From positions 2,108,001-2,172,000 of the forward strand of contig OZ244840.1 in the NCBI GenBank assembly GCA_965220725.1: a stretch of DNA of 64,000 bases. Direction: 5' to 3'. The notes beneath the pieces were generated by a model. It saw only the letters and a program-made list of their open reading frames with translations, ran no database searches and was not told the origin of the DNA. The position numbers were made by a program, and so were the translations under genes. Shown in pieces: positions 7,875-15,767 of the stretch (its first letter is position 1; each line of letters begins with the position of its first letter). The stretch comes from JAJDZL01 sp965220725. GTDB lineage: Bacteria > Pseudomonadota > Gammaproteobacteria > Arenicellales > JAJDZL01.

Positions 7875-8429
7875 ATGCAACACGGATTCTATTTTGATCA
7901 CAACAGGTGTGTGAAGTGTCACGCCTGTGAAATTGCCTGTAAATCCTGGAATGAGATTGACATCGGACCGCGTTGGCGCGAGGTTGTCAAGATCGAGTCC
8001 GGGACCTTCCCGAATGTCACGGCGATGAATGTCTCGATGGCATGCATGCATTGCGGTGATGCGCCGTGTCAGAATGCCTGTCCGGTCGGGGCGATTTCCA
8101 AAAACGCCTCAGATGGCATTGTCATGGTCGATCAGAACACCTGTATCGGCTGCGGATTCTGCACTTTCGCCTGTCCGTTCAATGCACCACAGTTGAGTGC
8201 CGTTGCCGGCAAGATGGAGAAATGCAATTTCTGCCAGACACCCGGCAGGGAACGGCCACTTGACATGCCTCGTGCCTGTGAGGAGATCTGTCCCACCGGT
8301 GCCATCTCGTCTGGTCCCATGACGCAGCTGGCAACCGCCAATCGGGAGTCGGCAGCCAGGCGACTGACGGCGCAGGGTTTTCCGGGTATGGTACTGGATG
8401 CGGCAACAAGATTCGGGTCAAGCGCCTGA
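7875..8429 (+). CDS. 4Fe-4S ferredoxin subunit of the molybdoenzyme
   Basis: A DmsB/PsrB/HycB-like electron-transfer subunit of 184 residues with four cysteine clusters: CVKCHACEIAC, CMHCGDAPCQNAC, CIGCGFCTFAC and CNFCQTPGRERP...CEEIC. This is the usual pattern for four 4Fe-4S centres that pass electrons between a molybdopterin subunit and a membrane partner. The gene is closely spaced behind the catalytic subunit (GGGAGGA ribosome binding site). The membrane partner may be the cytochrome at 10793-11947. An alternative role is low-potential reactivation of the corrinoid protein. Confidence 0.9.
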   Translation: MQHGFYFDHNRCVKCHACEIACKSWNEIDIGPRWREVVKIESGTFPNVTAMNVSMACMHCGDAPCQNACPVGAISKNASDGIVMVDQNTCIGCGFCTFACPFNAPQLSAVAGKMEKCNFCQTPGRERPLDMPRACEEICPTGAISSGPMTQLATANRESAARRLTAQGFPGMVLDAATRFGSSA

Positions 8430-8476
8430 TCCTTACCTGCCGCAAGTGCGAACTTTCATAGATGAGGTAAAGCGCG

Positions 8477-9850
8477 ATGGCTGAATTCATAGGAAAGGCT
8501 ATTCCACCGCAACGCAAACGGGTGATTGATGCGTTGCACCTGCGCGAGCCGGATTTGGTTCCGGTTGGATTGTGGGGCACGATCGAGGGTTACCAGAATC
8601 TTCGCAAGGGCATCGGAATGGATTACAAGGCGGATCCGAAAGACTACAGAACCGGGTCAACAACGTGGACCACCGATGTCAGTTTCGAGCTGGATATAGC
8701 CCAGAAGCTGGAAGTCGATTTCATGCGCATCTCGATTGGCAGTCCCGGTGGGTCGCCAGGTTTTCGGGAGATCGCATTTGATGAGATTCCCTTTGATATG
8801 GGGATACCGCCCCCCAGTGTGGACATCAACGTCGATGAGTGGGGTGTGATCCGCAAGTGGACGCCGCACGAGCAGGGGGGATATTACGAAATGATCGGAT
8901 ATCCGCTGTTTCATGCGACCAGTGCCCCGCTCGAGGAAGGGCTCAGGATTCTGGATGAGTTTCCATGGCCCGATCCCTGGGATGAATCCTGTCTGGAGGA
9001 TTCACCCATTCCCGGGATGACCCTGCGCGAATACTGCAAGTTCATCCATGAGGAGACGCCTTTCGCCCTGATGGGGCAGGGCGGACGCGGCGGTATTTTC
9101 GAGCAGGCGAAGTACATGGTTGGTTATGCCAAGATATTCTCCGATTTCATCGAGTCGCCGGATTTTCTGGAGGCGATGCTGACGCGGCTGACTGACATTG
9201 AGATTGATTTCAACAAGGCCATCATTGATGAGTGTGGCGAGTATTTTGACTGGATGAGAATGAGCCCCGAAGACCTGGCCAGCGAGAAAACCGCGTTTTT
9301 GTCGCTGCGCATGTTTGAACGCCAGGTCAAGCCGCATTACGTTCGGGCGTTCAATGAAATCAAGGAACACTACCTTAAGAAAAACCCATTGGGTAAAATA
9401 CAATTCCACAGTTGCGGTGCAATACCTGAGCCTTTCATGCGCGGGCTGATAGAGGCTGGCGTGGATGGGTATGACAGCCTGCCGCCGAAAGTCGCCCGTC
9501 ATTCAAATCCCGCTGCCAAGAAGAGACAGCTGGGACGGGAAATGTTCTTTTACGGCGGAATCGACGTGCAGGAGACGCTGCCCTGGGGCAGTGTTGAGGA
9601 TGTCCGCAGTGAGGTTCGGCAGCGTATCTGGGAAATGGGACACGGTGGTGGATTTCTTCTGAGCTCGTCGCATCGATTGGAGCACGATGTTCCAACCCAG
9701 AATGTGTTGGCGATGATTGACGAGGCCAGGAGCTATGGCAGGTATCCATTGCCATCCGAGCCTCCACCGGGTGCCGATACCGGCGAAGGCTACGAGCCGT
9801 GGTCGGGTGAGCGCAAACGCAGAAGGCGCCCGGACCGCAAGGCTGCGTGA
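8477..9850 (+). CDS. UroD-family corrinoid methyltransferase-like protein
   Basis: A 457-residue protein of the uroporphyrinogen-decarboxylase superfamily, much longer than HemE. It has the HSCG zinc-site motif (IQFHSCGAIPEPFM) typical of MtaA/MtbA/CmuA-type methyltransferases, followed by FYGGIDVQETLPWG and a C-terminal SSSHRLEHDVPTQN segment where a further zinc ligand may lie. The adjacent downstream gene encodes a corrinoid protein, so the likely job is methyl transfer between a substrate and cob(I)alamin. CmuA of chloromethane degraders fuses these same two domains; here they are separate genes. The basic C-terminal tail (RKRRRRPDRKAA) is unusual. Substrate unknown. Confidence 0.82.
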   Translation: MAEFIGKAIPPQRKRVIDALHLREPDLVPVGLWGTIEGYQNLRKGIGMDYKADPKDYRTGSTTWTTDVSFELDIAQKLEVDFMRISIGSPGGSPGFREIAFDEIPFDMGIPPPSVDINVDEWGVIRKWTPHEQGGYYEMIGYPLFHATSAPLEEGLRILDEFPWPDPWDESCLEDSPIPGMTLREYCKFIHEETPFALMGQGGRGGIFEQAKYMVGYAKIFSDFIESPDFLEAMLTRLTDIEIDFNKAIIDECGEYFDWMRMSPEDLASEKTAFLSLRMFERQVKPHYVRAFNEIKEHYLKKNPLGKIQFHSCGAIPEPFMRGLIEAGVDGYDSLPPKVARHSNPAAKKRQLGREMFFYGGIDVQETLPWGSVEDVRSEVRQRIWEMGHGGGFLLSSSHRLEHDVPTQNVLAMIDEARSYGRYPLPSEPPPGADTGEGYEPWSGERKRRRRPDRKAA

Positions 9851-9884
9851 GCAGCGGATTTATTGTTTTTTTGAGTGACCTGAA

Positions 9885-10733
9885 ATGCCACTGATTATTG
9901 AAACTGAAAAGGAATGGGACATTGAGGATCTGCAGTATGACTACGAGGATTCTCTCGAAACCGACCGCTGGACGGATGCACCGCAGGAGATCAAGGAACT
10001 GTTCCATGAGATCGAATGGAACATCATTGATGGCGAGCACGAGGACACATCGGACCTGATTCATCCTGCCCTGGATGCGGATGTCTCGCCCCGGACACTG
10101 GTTGCAGGTCCCATGGCGACAGGTATTGCCGAAGTCGGTCGTCGTTTCAAGATGGACGAATATTTCCTGCCGGAAGTCATGATGTCGGCAAAATGCATGC
10201 ATGCAGCCCTTGGAATCCTGAAGCCCCTGATCGTGGCGGAAAAGTCCGAAGACATCGGAACCGTGGTGGTCGGGACGGTGCAGGGTGACCTGCATGACAT
10301 TGGCAAGAAGATTGTGGCCATGATGCTTGAGGCGGCAGGATTCACGGTCATTGATCTGGGCGTGACGGTACCGCCGGAGGATTTCATTGCCGCCATACGC
10401 GAGCATCAGCCCCAGATTGTTGGATTCTCCTCACTTCTGACAACGACGATGAACATGCAGTGGGAAACCATCAAGCATATTCAGTCCGAAGGTCTTCGGT
10501 CGGATGTGAAAGTGTTCGTCGGCGGTGCGCCGATCAGCCAGGCCTGGTGCGACAAGATCGGTGCCGATGCCTACGGCGTTGACGCTCTGGTTGCGGTTGA
10601 AAAGGCAAAAGCCTGTGTCCAGGAATTCCAGGACATCAAGGGCGGAGATCCTGCCCTGCACGCCGCCATGCTTGCACTGGACGCCCAGCGCACTGCAGAA
10701 CAGGCTGCCAAAGCGGTAGCAGCCGCAGGGTAG
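9885..10733 (+). CDS. Corrinoid (cobalamin-binding) methyltransferase protein
   Basis: A 282-residue B12-binding protein of the MtaC/MtbC/MetH type. Residues about 35-120 form the four-helix cap (GPMATGIAEVGRRFKMDEYFLPEVMMSA), followed by the Rossmann cobalamin domain. The motif DLHDIG (Asp135-x-His137-x-x-Gly140) gives the lower axial histidine, with SSLLTTTM and VFVGGAPIS as the other nucleotide-loop motifs. It should carry the methyl group for the UroD-family protein encoded 34 bp upstream. No RamA-type reductive activase or CmuB-type methyl-tetrahydrofolate transferase is in the window. An acidic N-terminal extension of about 35 residues is unassigned. Confidence 0.92.
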   Translation: MPLIIETEKEWDIEDLQYDYEDSLETDRWTDAPQEIKELFHEIEWNIIDGEHEDTSDLIHPALDADVSPRTLVAGPMATGIAEVGRRFKMDEYFLPEVMMSAKCMHAALGILKPLIVAEKSEDIGTVVVGTVQGDLHDIGKKIVAMMLEAAGFTVIDLGVTVPPEDFIAAIREHQPQIVGFSSLLTTTMNMQWETIKHIQSEGLRSDVKVFVGGAPISQAWCDKIGADAYGVDALVAVEKAKACVQEFQDIKGGDPALHAAMLALDAQRTAEQAAKAVAAAG

Positions 10734-10792
10734 GGTAGACTTACCCAGCGTTTTTCCAAACCCGGTATGGAAGTGCGGACCCGCACAGATTG

Positions 10793-11947
10793 ATGGAAAA
10801 GCCCGCAACCCAGTTCATCCGACGCCGGCGGCGCATGTTTCTGCCGCTGGTCGCTGGGATTGTCATGTTTATCATTCAGCTGTCTGGCCAATACGGAGCC
10901 GGATCCGGCTATGGCTTGTTGCTGGTGTCAGTGGTGTTGCTCATCGGTGGTGTAACCGCTGCATCCTTCCTGATTTTTACACAAAAGTTCTCGACGAAGG
11001 CTTTGGTCGGTTCGATGAAATGGCTGTTCTGGGCCGGGGCATGGCTTTACGTGATTGCAGTCCTGGACCTATCCGGCCACTTTATCGCCCAGGGTTTGGC
11101 AGGCAACATCGAGCTCAGGTGGATGCTGTTCGGACCTGCCGCGGTACTGACGCTGATTCTGTTTGACATTGGCCTGTATCGGTTGCTCTATCAGGGCAAC
11201 CGACCGAGTTGGCAACGCTACCGGGAGGTAATCACGCGGGAGAATTCACAACCCGTGCTGGCGCGTAAGACATTCCTGATGGATGTGGTTCTGCACGTGA
11301 ATCTGCTGTCGGTCAGTGGGCTGCGCTGGCTTCGCCACACACTGATCTATTGGGGCTTTGCCCTGATGTTTGGCTTGGAGATCATCACGGTTTTCATCCG
11401 CGAGGGGATTCCTGCTTTTGGGATGACCGATATCTGGGACATGCCTGGACATCCGGTTCGGCTCGCCTTTGATTTTGCCTTTGATTTCTTTGGATTGATG
11501 GTATTGATCGGATGTGTGCTCTCGTTCATCTGGCGGGTCAGGGCTGGTCGGTCCGACGAACGCAAGTTTGCAGACACGCCGACGGTGGTGTTCCTGTTCA
11601 TTGTCGTCGTCAGTGGATTCGTCGTAGAGGGAGCAAGATTCGCCAGCGAGGGAATGCCGGTCGGCAGCGGTTATTCGTTTGTCGGGTATGCACTGACGTC
11701 GTTGTTGTCAGGAAATGCGGGTTTGCTCGCCGGTGCCTATGTACCGGCATGGTATTTCCATGTTTTCGGATCACTGGCGTTCATCGTCTACGTCCCGACA
11801 TTCAGATTGATTCACTCGTGTGCAACCCCGATCGGCAGAATCATCACGTCACAAAAGAAAATGCTTTCGATCAAGCGCATGACCTCGATTGGCGGGTTGA
11901 TGTCGCGCAGGAATCAACAATTTGGAACCGAGTATGAGGCAGACTGA
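10793..11947 (+). CDS. b-type cytochrome membrane subunit, NarI/HdrE-like
   Basis: A 384-residue integral membrane protein with about eight hydrophobic segments. Histidines in or next to helices (WLRHTLIYW, DMPGHPVRLAF, WYFHVFGS, RLIHSC) can serve as haem b ligands, as in NarI, HdrE and DsrM. The basic N-terminus fits a cytoplasmic start. In this operon it is the natural quinone-reactive partner for the molybdoenzyme/ferredoxin pair. The start at the ATG at 10793 has a weak ribosome binding site. Family assignment is by overall pattern. Confidence 0.75.
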   Translation: MEKPATQFIRRRRRMFLPLVAGIVMFIIQLSGQYGAGSGYGLLLVSVVLLIGGVTAASFLIFTQKFSTKALVGSMKWLFWAGAWLYVIAVLDLSGHFIAQGLAGNIELRWMLFGPAAVLTLILFDIGLYRLLYQGNRPSWQRYREVITRENSQPVLARKTFLMDVVLHVNLLSVSGLRWLRHTLIYWGFALMFGLEIITVFIREGIPAFGMTDIWDMPGHPVRLAFDFAFDFFGLMVLIGCVLSFIWRVRAGRSDERKFADTPTVVFLFIVVVSGFVVEGARFASEGMPVGSGYSFVGYALTSLLSGNAGLLAGAYVPAWYFHVFGSLAFIVYVPTFRLIHSCATPIGRIITSQKKMLSIKRMTSIGGLMSRRNQQFGTEYEAD

Positions 11948-11950
11948 TAC

Positions 11951-12757
11951 ATGAGTAAAGTGATTGCAATTTATGGTAAGACGTGCAGCCTGAAGTCAGA
12001 TGTGGCCAGAGCGCTTTCGCGCCTGACAGGATACAAGCTGGCCAGCCGCGGAGAGGCGGTTACCACCCAGGCACTCATGAACAAATTCACCCGGGGCAAC
12101 GATGTTGAGCTGGACTTTCACCATCAGCTCGATGATCAGACCCGCTCCATGGTTTCCTGGCCTGATCCGGTGCTGATTCTGGAAAGCCGATTCATGGATT
12201 GCGTTCTTGGGCGCAGTGAGGATGTCTTTTTTGTACATGTGACATCCGACGATGGAGTTAGAAACGAGCGCTGGCAGCATCGCCGCGAGGAGGGTGGTGG
12301 AAGAACGCGCCAGATTGGTGAGGGTGTCGCCCAGCGCGATGCCGCAGATGATGAGTTGCGCGGGTTGCTCTACCCTGATGCGGTCGAGGTTGCCCCAAAC
12401 ATGACCATTGATACGACCGATGGGGATGCCTATGGTCATGCTGTTCGGATCTGGTCCGAATATACCGGAGAGGATTTGACTGATTTTGCTGCTGCCGGCG
12501 ATGAGGCGATGGACAAGAAGCAGACGAAGGGACTGAAACCCGGAGCATCTGCCGGGGAGGTGGCCATTTACAATGCACTTCGAAATCCCTTTGGTGGTTA
12601 CATCACCGACGACGAGAGCGGACGCAATGTGTTCATCCACAAAAGTGCGGTTGAGTCCAGCGGATTGGGTGAATTGTCCAGGGGGCAGCGGGTCAGATAC
12701 CAGATCGTTGAGGATGGATTCGGTGGATTCCGGGCGGTAGACGTTCAGGCGGAATGA
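11951..12757 (+). CDS. P-loop nucleotide kinase-like protein fused to a cold-shock domain
   Basis: A 268-residue two-domain protein. Residues 1-175 resemble cytidylate/adenylate-kinase-like P-loop proteins: VIAIYGKTCSLKSDVARAL replaces the second Walker A glycine with Leu (GKTCSLKS), and an arginine-rich lid-like region (RNERWQHRREEGGGRTRQ) follows. Residues about 200-268 form a cold-shock/OB fold (GEVAIYNALRNPFGGYI, NVFIHKSAV). I know no characterised protein with this fusion. It starts four bases after the cytochrome gene, in the same operon. It could regulate expression post-transcriptionally or act in cofactor metabolism; both are guesses. Confidence 0.7.
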   Translation: MSKVIAIYGKTCSLKSDVARALSRLTGYKLASRGEAVTTQALMNKFTRGNDVELDFHHQLDDQTRSMVSWPDPVLILESRFMDCVLGRSEDVFFVHVTSDDGVRNERWQHRREEGGGRTRQIGEGVAQRDAADDELRGLLYPDAVEVAPNMTIDTTDGDAYGHAVRIWSEYTGEDLTDFAAAGDEAMDKKQTKGLKPGASAGEVAIYNALRNPFGGYITDDESGRNVFIHKSAVESSGLGELSRGQRVRYQIVEDGFGGFRAVDVQAE

Positions 12758-13044
12758 GGTGGTTGATGCCGTTGTTGAGACAGGTGTTGCCACAGTTGGT
12801 TGCGGACTCACAGTACAGCAGAACCAAGGCGTATCTGCATAAAGATGTTCGCGTTGTCGAGGTCAAGTTGACCAGTGGCGCCCCCTGTTCCAGCCACAAC
12901 CAGTTGTTTGCGTCCTGGCCCGGTCATGAATCCGGCGTTCAGGAGTGGTATATTCTGGAAAATGGATTTGCCGTTGGGAAGATTTCGAACTTTTCGGAGG
13001 ATGATGAGTTTCCTGTATTCAATTTGCAAGGGACTGAGGATTGA
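12754..13044 (+). CDS. Small hypothetical protein
   Basis: A 96-residue protein whose ATG overlaps the stop of the P-loop/cold-shock gene (ATGA), arguing for real translation. The central part (VVEVKLTSGAPCSSHNQLFASWPGHE) and the GVQEWYILENGFAVGKI segment look like a small beta domain. I do not recognise a family. Immediately followed by the CDGSH gene. Confidence 0.6.
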   Translation: MRWLMPLLRQVLPQLVADSQYSRTKAYLHKDVRVVEVKLTSGAPCSSHNQLFASWPGHESGVQEWYILENGFAVGKISNFSEDDEFPVFNLQGTED

Positions 13045-13314
13045 ATGAAACTACCTGTTTGCCCGCAGAAAGCGCCGTACGTCGTGCAGGTGAAGTCCGG
13101 TGTCCTGTACGCCTGGTGCAGTTGTGGATTGAGTGCCAAACAGCCATGGTGCGATGGCAGTCACAAGGGCACTGATTTCAAGCCGATCAAGTTCACGGCC
13201 CCGATCACCGCGGAATTCTACCTTTGCGGTTGCAAGAATTCTGATAATGCCCCTTACTGTTTCGGAAACTGCATGGGACACGCTCCGCCGACGGGAAGCG
13301 CTCGGGCAGTTTGA
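13045..13314 (+). CDS. CDGSH iron-sulfur domain protein
   Basis: An 89-residue soluble protein with a perfect CDGSH motif, CSCGLSAKQPWCDGSH, which binds a labile 2Fe-2S cluster with three Cys and one His. A second, degenerate copy (CGCKNSDNAPYCFGNC) has lost the Asp and the His ligand but gained a Cys. Tandem CDGSH proteins are known in bacteria as redox or Fe-S-transfer proteins. It begins directly after the previous gene, so it is part of the molybdoenzyme/corrinoid operon and may serve in redox poise of that system. Confidence 0.88.
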   Translation: MKLPVCPQKAPYVVQVKSGVLYAWCSCGLSAKQPWCDGSHKGTDFKPIKFTAPITAEFYLCGCKNSDNAPYCFGNCMGHAPPTGSARAV

Positions 13315-13320
13315 CAGACG

Positions 13321-13623
13321 ATGTTTCATCTTGTCTCGGTACGTCAGAATCTGGTTGAGGAGGTCAGTCGCCGCCATTGTCTCGTTGAGAACCAGAGCCT
13401 TTTAAAGACAAATCTTGAAGCAGGCGTTTTGCTTTCGCAGAAGTTCAGGGAAACCGGTTGTATTGATGGTGATTATTGGTTCGATGATGCGCAGCGTGCG
13501 AAGATGTTCGCATCCGTGTGCATGGATTTCATCATGAAGCTGATTCGAAGCAGGGCAGACGCGATTGAGCAATTGAATCATCAAGATGACTTTATCGCTG
13601 ACAACAGACACAAGACCAAATGA
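13321..13623 (+). CDS. Small hypothetical protein
   Basis: A 100-residue predicted soluble, mostly helical protein with several Cys (RRHCLVENQ, TGCIDGDYW, SVCMDFIMK). It sits six bases after the CDGSH gene, and its stop overlaps the next ATG (ATGA). The tight spacing supports a real gene. No family recognised. Confidence 0.5.
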   Translation: MFHLVSVRQNLVEEVSRRHCLVENQSLLKTNLEAGVLLSQKFRETGCIDGDYWFDDAQRAKMFASVCMDFIMKLIRSRADAIEQLNHQDDFIADNRHKTK

Positions 13624-14444
13624 GCCGAATGACTGAACAACTGCACAGCATAATCAGCCGGCTGATCTTTGCAACCGCGATGGTCGTGTATGTCAGTTCA
13701 GCCGCATCAGCGGAATTGCAACCCGACTATCCACGCGAAGGGCGACTTGCCGATGAGGCGATTGCCGGCCTGTTCGATGGAGAGGTCGTCTATCTCAATG
13801 ACGGCGAACGTGACTTTCTGACCCTGTACTCGGAAAGAGACAGGTCGGTGCTTGATGGCGCAGTCATGGTGCTTCATGGCAGAGGGTTTCATCCTGACTG
13901 GCCGCAGGTCGCCGGTCCATTGCGGGAGGGGTTGGGGGATATGGACATCACCACCCTGTCGGTGCAGATGCCTGTTCTTGCCAAGGATGCCAAGTATTAT
14001 GAATACCTTGAGATTCTGGATCTGTCATATCCCCGTATCGAAGCAGCGATCAATTTTCTCAAGTCCAAGGATTACAAGTGGGTGGCGGTTGTGGCGCACA
14101 GCTGTTCCGTACACATGACGATGGGCTGGATCAGACAGGTGGGTGATGCGTCGATTGACGCTTACGTTGGCATTGGCATGGGTGCGACGGATTATGGGCA
14201 GCCGATGCTTGAGGAGTTCCCGTTGGCGCAGATGACCGTACCGGTGCTTGATGTTTTTGGAAATGCAGATTACCCAGCGGTACTCAAGGGTGCTGCCGCA
14301 CGCCTGTCAGCGATGCGCTCGGCCGGTCATCCAAAATCGCAGCAGGTCATACTTGATGGTCCCGATCACTTTTTTGAGGAATATGAGGATGAGTTGACGG
14401 AAACAGTTGCCGATTGGATTCTCATCGCTCGGGGTTCCCTCTGA
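13620..14444 (+). CDS. DUF3530-like secreted alpha/beta-hydrolase-fold protein
   Basis: A 274-residue protein with an N-terminal signal peptide (hydrophobic LIFATAMVVYVSS, cleavage near ASA-EL). The fold has alpha/beta-hydrolase features: GAVMVLHGRGFHPDWP (oxyanion region), VAVVAHSCSVHM as an altered nucleophile elbow (AHSCS in place of GxSxG), and a C-terminal DGPDHFFEEYEDE with a possible catalytic His. It resembles the DUF3530 family, whose function is not established. Last gene of the operon. Its 3' end is duplicated as a decayed fragment near 15533. Confidence 0.72.
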   Translation: MSRMTEQLHSIISRLIFATAMVVYVSSAASAELQPDYPREGRLADEAIAGLFDGEVVYLNDGERDFLTLYSERDRSVLDGAVMVLHGRGFHPDWPQVAGPLREGLGDMDITTLSVQMPVLAKDAKYYEYLEILDLSYPRIEAAINFLKSKDYKWVAVVAHSCSVHMTMGWIRQVGDASIDAYVGIGMGATDYGQPMLEEFPLAQMTVPVLDVFGNADYPAVLKGAAARLSAMRSAGHPKSQQVILDGPDHFFEEYEDELTETVADWILIARGSL

Positions 14445-14602
14445 CTGATTCTCACTTTCGCCAATGTCAAGGTGTATGAGATCCTCACCCTTGACGCAGA
14501 AAGCCACATGTTCGCGGATTTTACAAGTTCGATCTCACGCTCGTTCGAGAGAGCGGGTTGACTAGAAAAAATCAATCGCACCGGGTATTGAATCGGATTC
14601 AT
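14368..14602. repeat. 235-bp duplicated segment, copy 1 (with phoU remnant)
   Basis: This segment and 15533-15767 align along their whole length, roughly 75% identical by eye. Copy 1 holds the intact end of the DUF3530 gene followed by a decayed fragment of the phoU 3' end: read on the minus strand it gives FCVKGEDLIHLDI against FCVKGEDIRHLDI in PhoU. The two copies flank the membrane-protein gene at 15031-15504. Confidence 0.8.
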
Positions 14603-15030
14603 GAATCCGGCGGTTTATACTCGGAAACCGCTGATCATATTGACTTGTACAGTCAAGTGAGGCACTGCATCTGTGGCTGTTTTCATGCAGCCTGACAATT
14701 CAGTGCAGTTCAAACGGTGCAGCATCGCACCACATCTCCATCAGTAGGAACATTCTGTCGGTGTCATATGACGGCGACTGTCGGCTCGAACCTTGAAGTC
14801 GATGGGGCTAAGTACAAATCTGATTTGTTCTGAGCTGATTTAGTGAGTTCCTCGTGAGACGGAATGCCAAAAGCATGGATTTTCCTGACTCGATTAATTC
14901 GTTCCAGTGAGTGATGGGTTTTTCCTTCGAGTTGCCGGTTTTATAGCGACAATCCAGGGAATGCCACCGAGCAGATTGAGGTTTGCTTGGTGTCAGGTTG
15001 CTTGTCAAATCGAATCAGGAGGTGTCTGCA
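14603..15030. other. Gap with no gene
   Basis: About 430 bp between the duplication and the membrane-protein gene. No open frame with a ribosome binding site, no tRNA and no terminal inverted repeats that I can see. It belongs to the segment inserted between the two 235-bp copies. Confidence 0.4.
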
Positions 15031-15504
15031 TTGGCTAAATCACATAAAAAATCCAAGCGAATCGCGCTTTGGAGTGTGCCGGGTAACTGGATTTCGGTCT
15101 ACTTTGTCTTGTTCACAGTCATGATGGTATTCATAATGGTGTGTATCTTGTGGTCGCATTTCGGTGAGCCACCTGCGTTCGTGAGGCATATAATCGAAGT
15201 CACAGCCCTATTGTCGTCGTTGACAATCGGTGTTGTGGCGATCACTTATATTTTTACAGAGGTGTTTCGGATGTTGTCGGATTTTGTAATGGAGAAGTAC
15301 TTGGAGAGACGATTCAAAAAGGGCGTCCTCAAAGGTCAGCAGGAGGGTCTTCGTAAAGGCCGAGAGGAAGGTCAGCAGGAAGGTTTTCGCAAAGGTCGGG
15401 AGGATGGCATTGCCAAGGAGCGTCAATCGTGGATGGCGTGGAACGAGAGACGACTATCTGCGGAAGCGGAAAACCGTCCGTTTGATGAGCCTCCGCCAGC
15501 TTGA
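15031..15504 (+). CDS. Two-helix membrane protein with GQQEG/KGRE repeat tail
   Basis: A 157-residue protein; I chose the TTG at 15031 because AGGAGGT lies seven bases upstream. Two hydrophobic helices (ISVYFVLFTVMMVFIMVCIL and IIEVTALLSSLTIGVVAITY) are followed by a charged cytoplasmic tail with a 12-residue tandem repeat, GQQEGLRKGREE then GQQEGFRKGRED (36-bp DNA repeat at 15334-15405). Such EG/KG repeats also end many Rpn-family proteins, but no nuclease domain is present here. The gene lies in a segment bounded by 235-bp duplications, suggesting acquisition. Function unknown. Confidence 0.65.
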   Translation: MAKSHKKSKRIALWSVPGNWISVYFVLFTVMMVFIMVCILWSHFGEPPAFVRHIIEVTALLSSLTIGVVAITYIFTEVFRMLSDFVMEKYLERRFKKGVLKGQQEGLRKGREEGQQEGFRKGREDGIAKERQSWMAWNERRLSAEAENRPFDEPPPA

Positions 15505-15532
15505 ATGCCAGAGTGACTCGCAAAACCTGAAT

Positions 15533-15767
15533 ACTTTTTCGAGGAGTATGAGGATTAGCTGATGGAAACGGTTGCCGGTTGAATTCTAACTGCCGGGGAT
15601 TCCAGCCGACTAATCCTCAATCTCGTCAATGTCGAGGTGCCTGATATCCTCACCCTTGACGCAGAAAATCACATGTTCGCAGATATTGCATACCCGGTCT
15701 CCGACACGCTCGAGAGAACGGATCGCCCAGAGGATATCAATTGCATCGGGTACTGAATCCGACTCCT
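15533..15767. repeat. 235-bp duplicated segment, copy 2 (with DUF3530 remnant)
   Basis: The counterpart of 14368-14602, shifted by 1,165 bp. Its left part is a decayed copy of the DUF3530 gene end (YFFEEYED then a TAG stop, LMETVAG then TGA) and its right part is the intact 3' end of phoU. Each copy keeps one neighbour intact and one dead. Confidence 0.8.

Noticed and set aside
7091..7876. 261-codon antisense frame inside the molybdoenzyme gene
   Set aside because: Shadow frame produced by codon bias of a strongly supported gene on the other strand.
8477..9850. Uroporphyrinogen decarboxylase (HemE)
   Set aside because: Too long, has the HSCG methyltransferase motif and lies next to a corrinoid protein; haem synthesis is not indicated.
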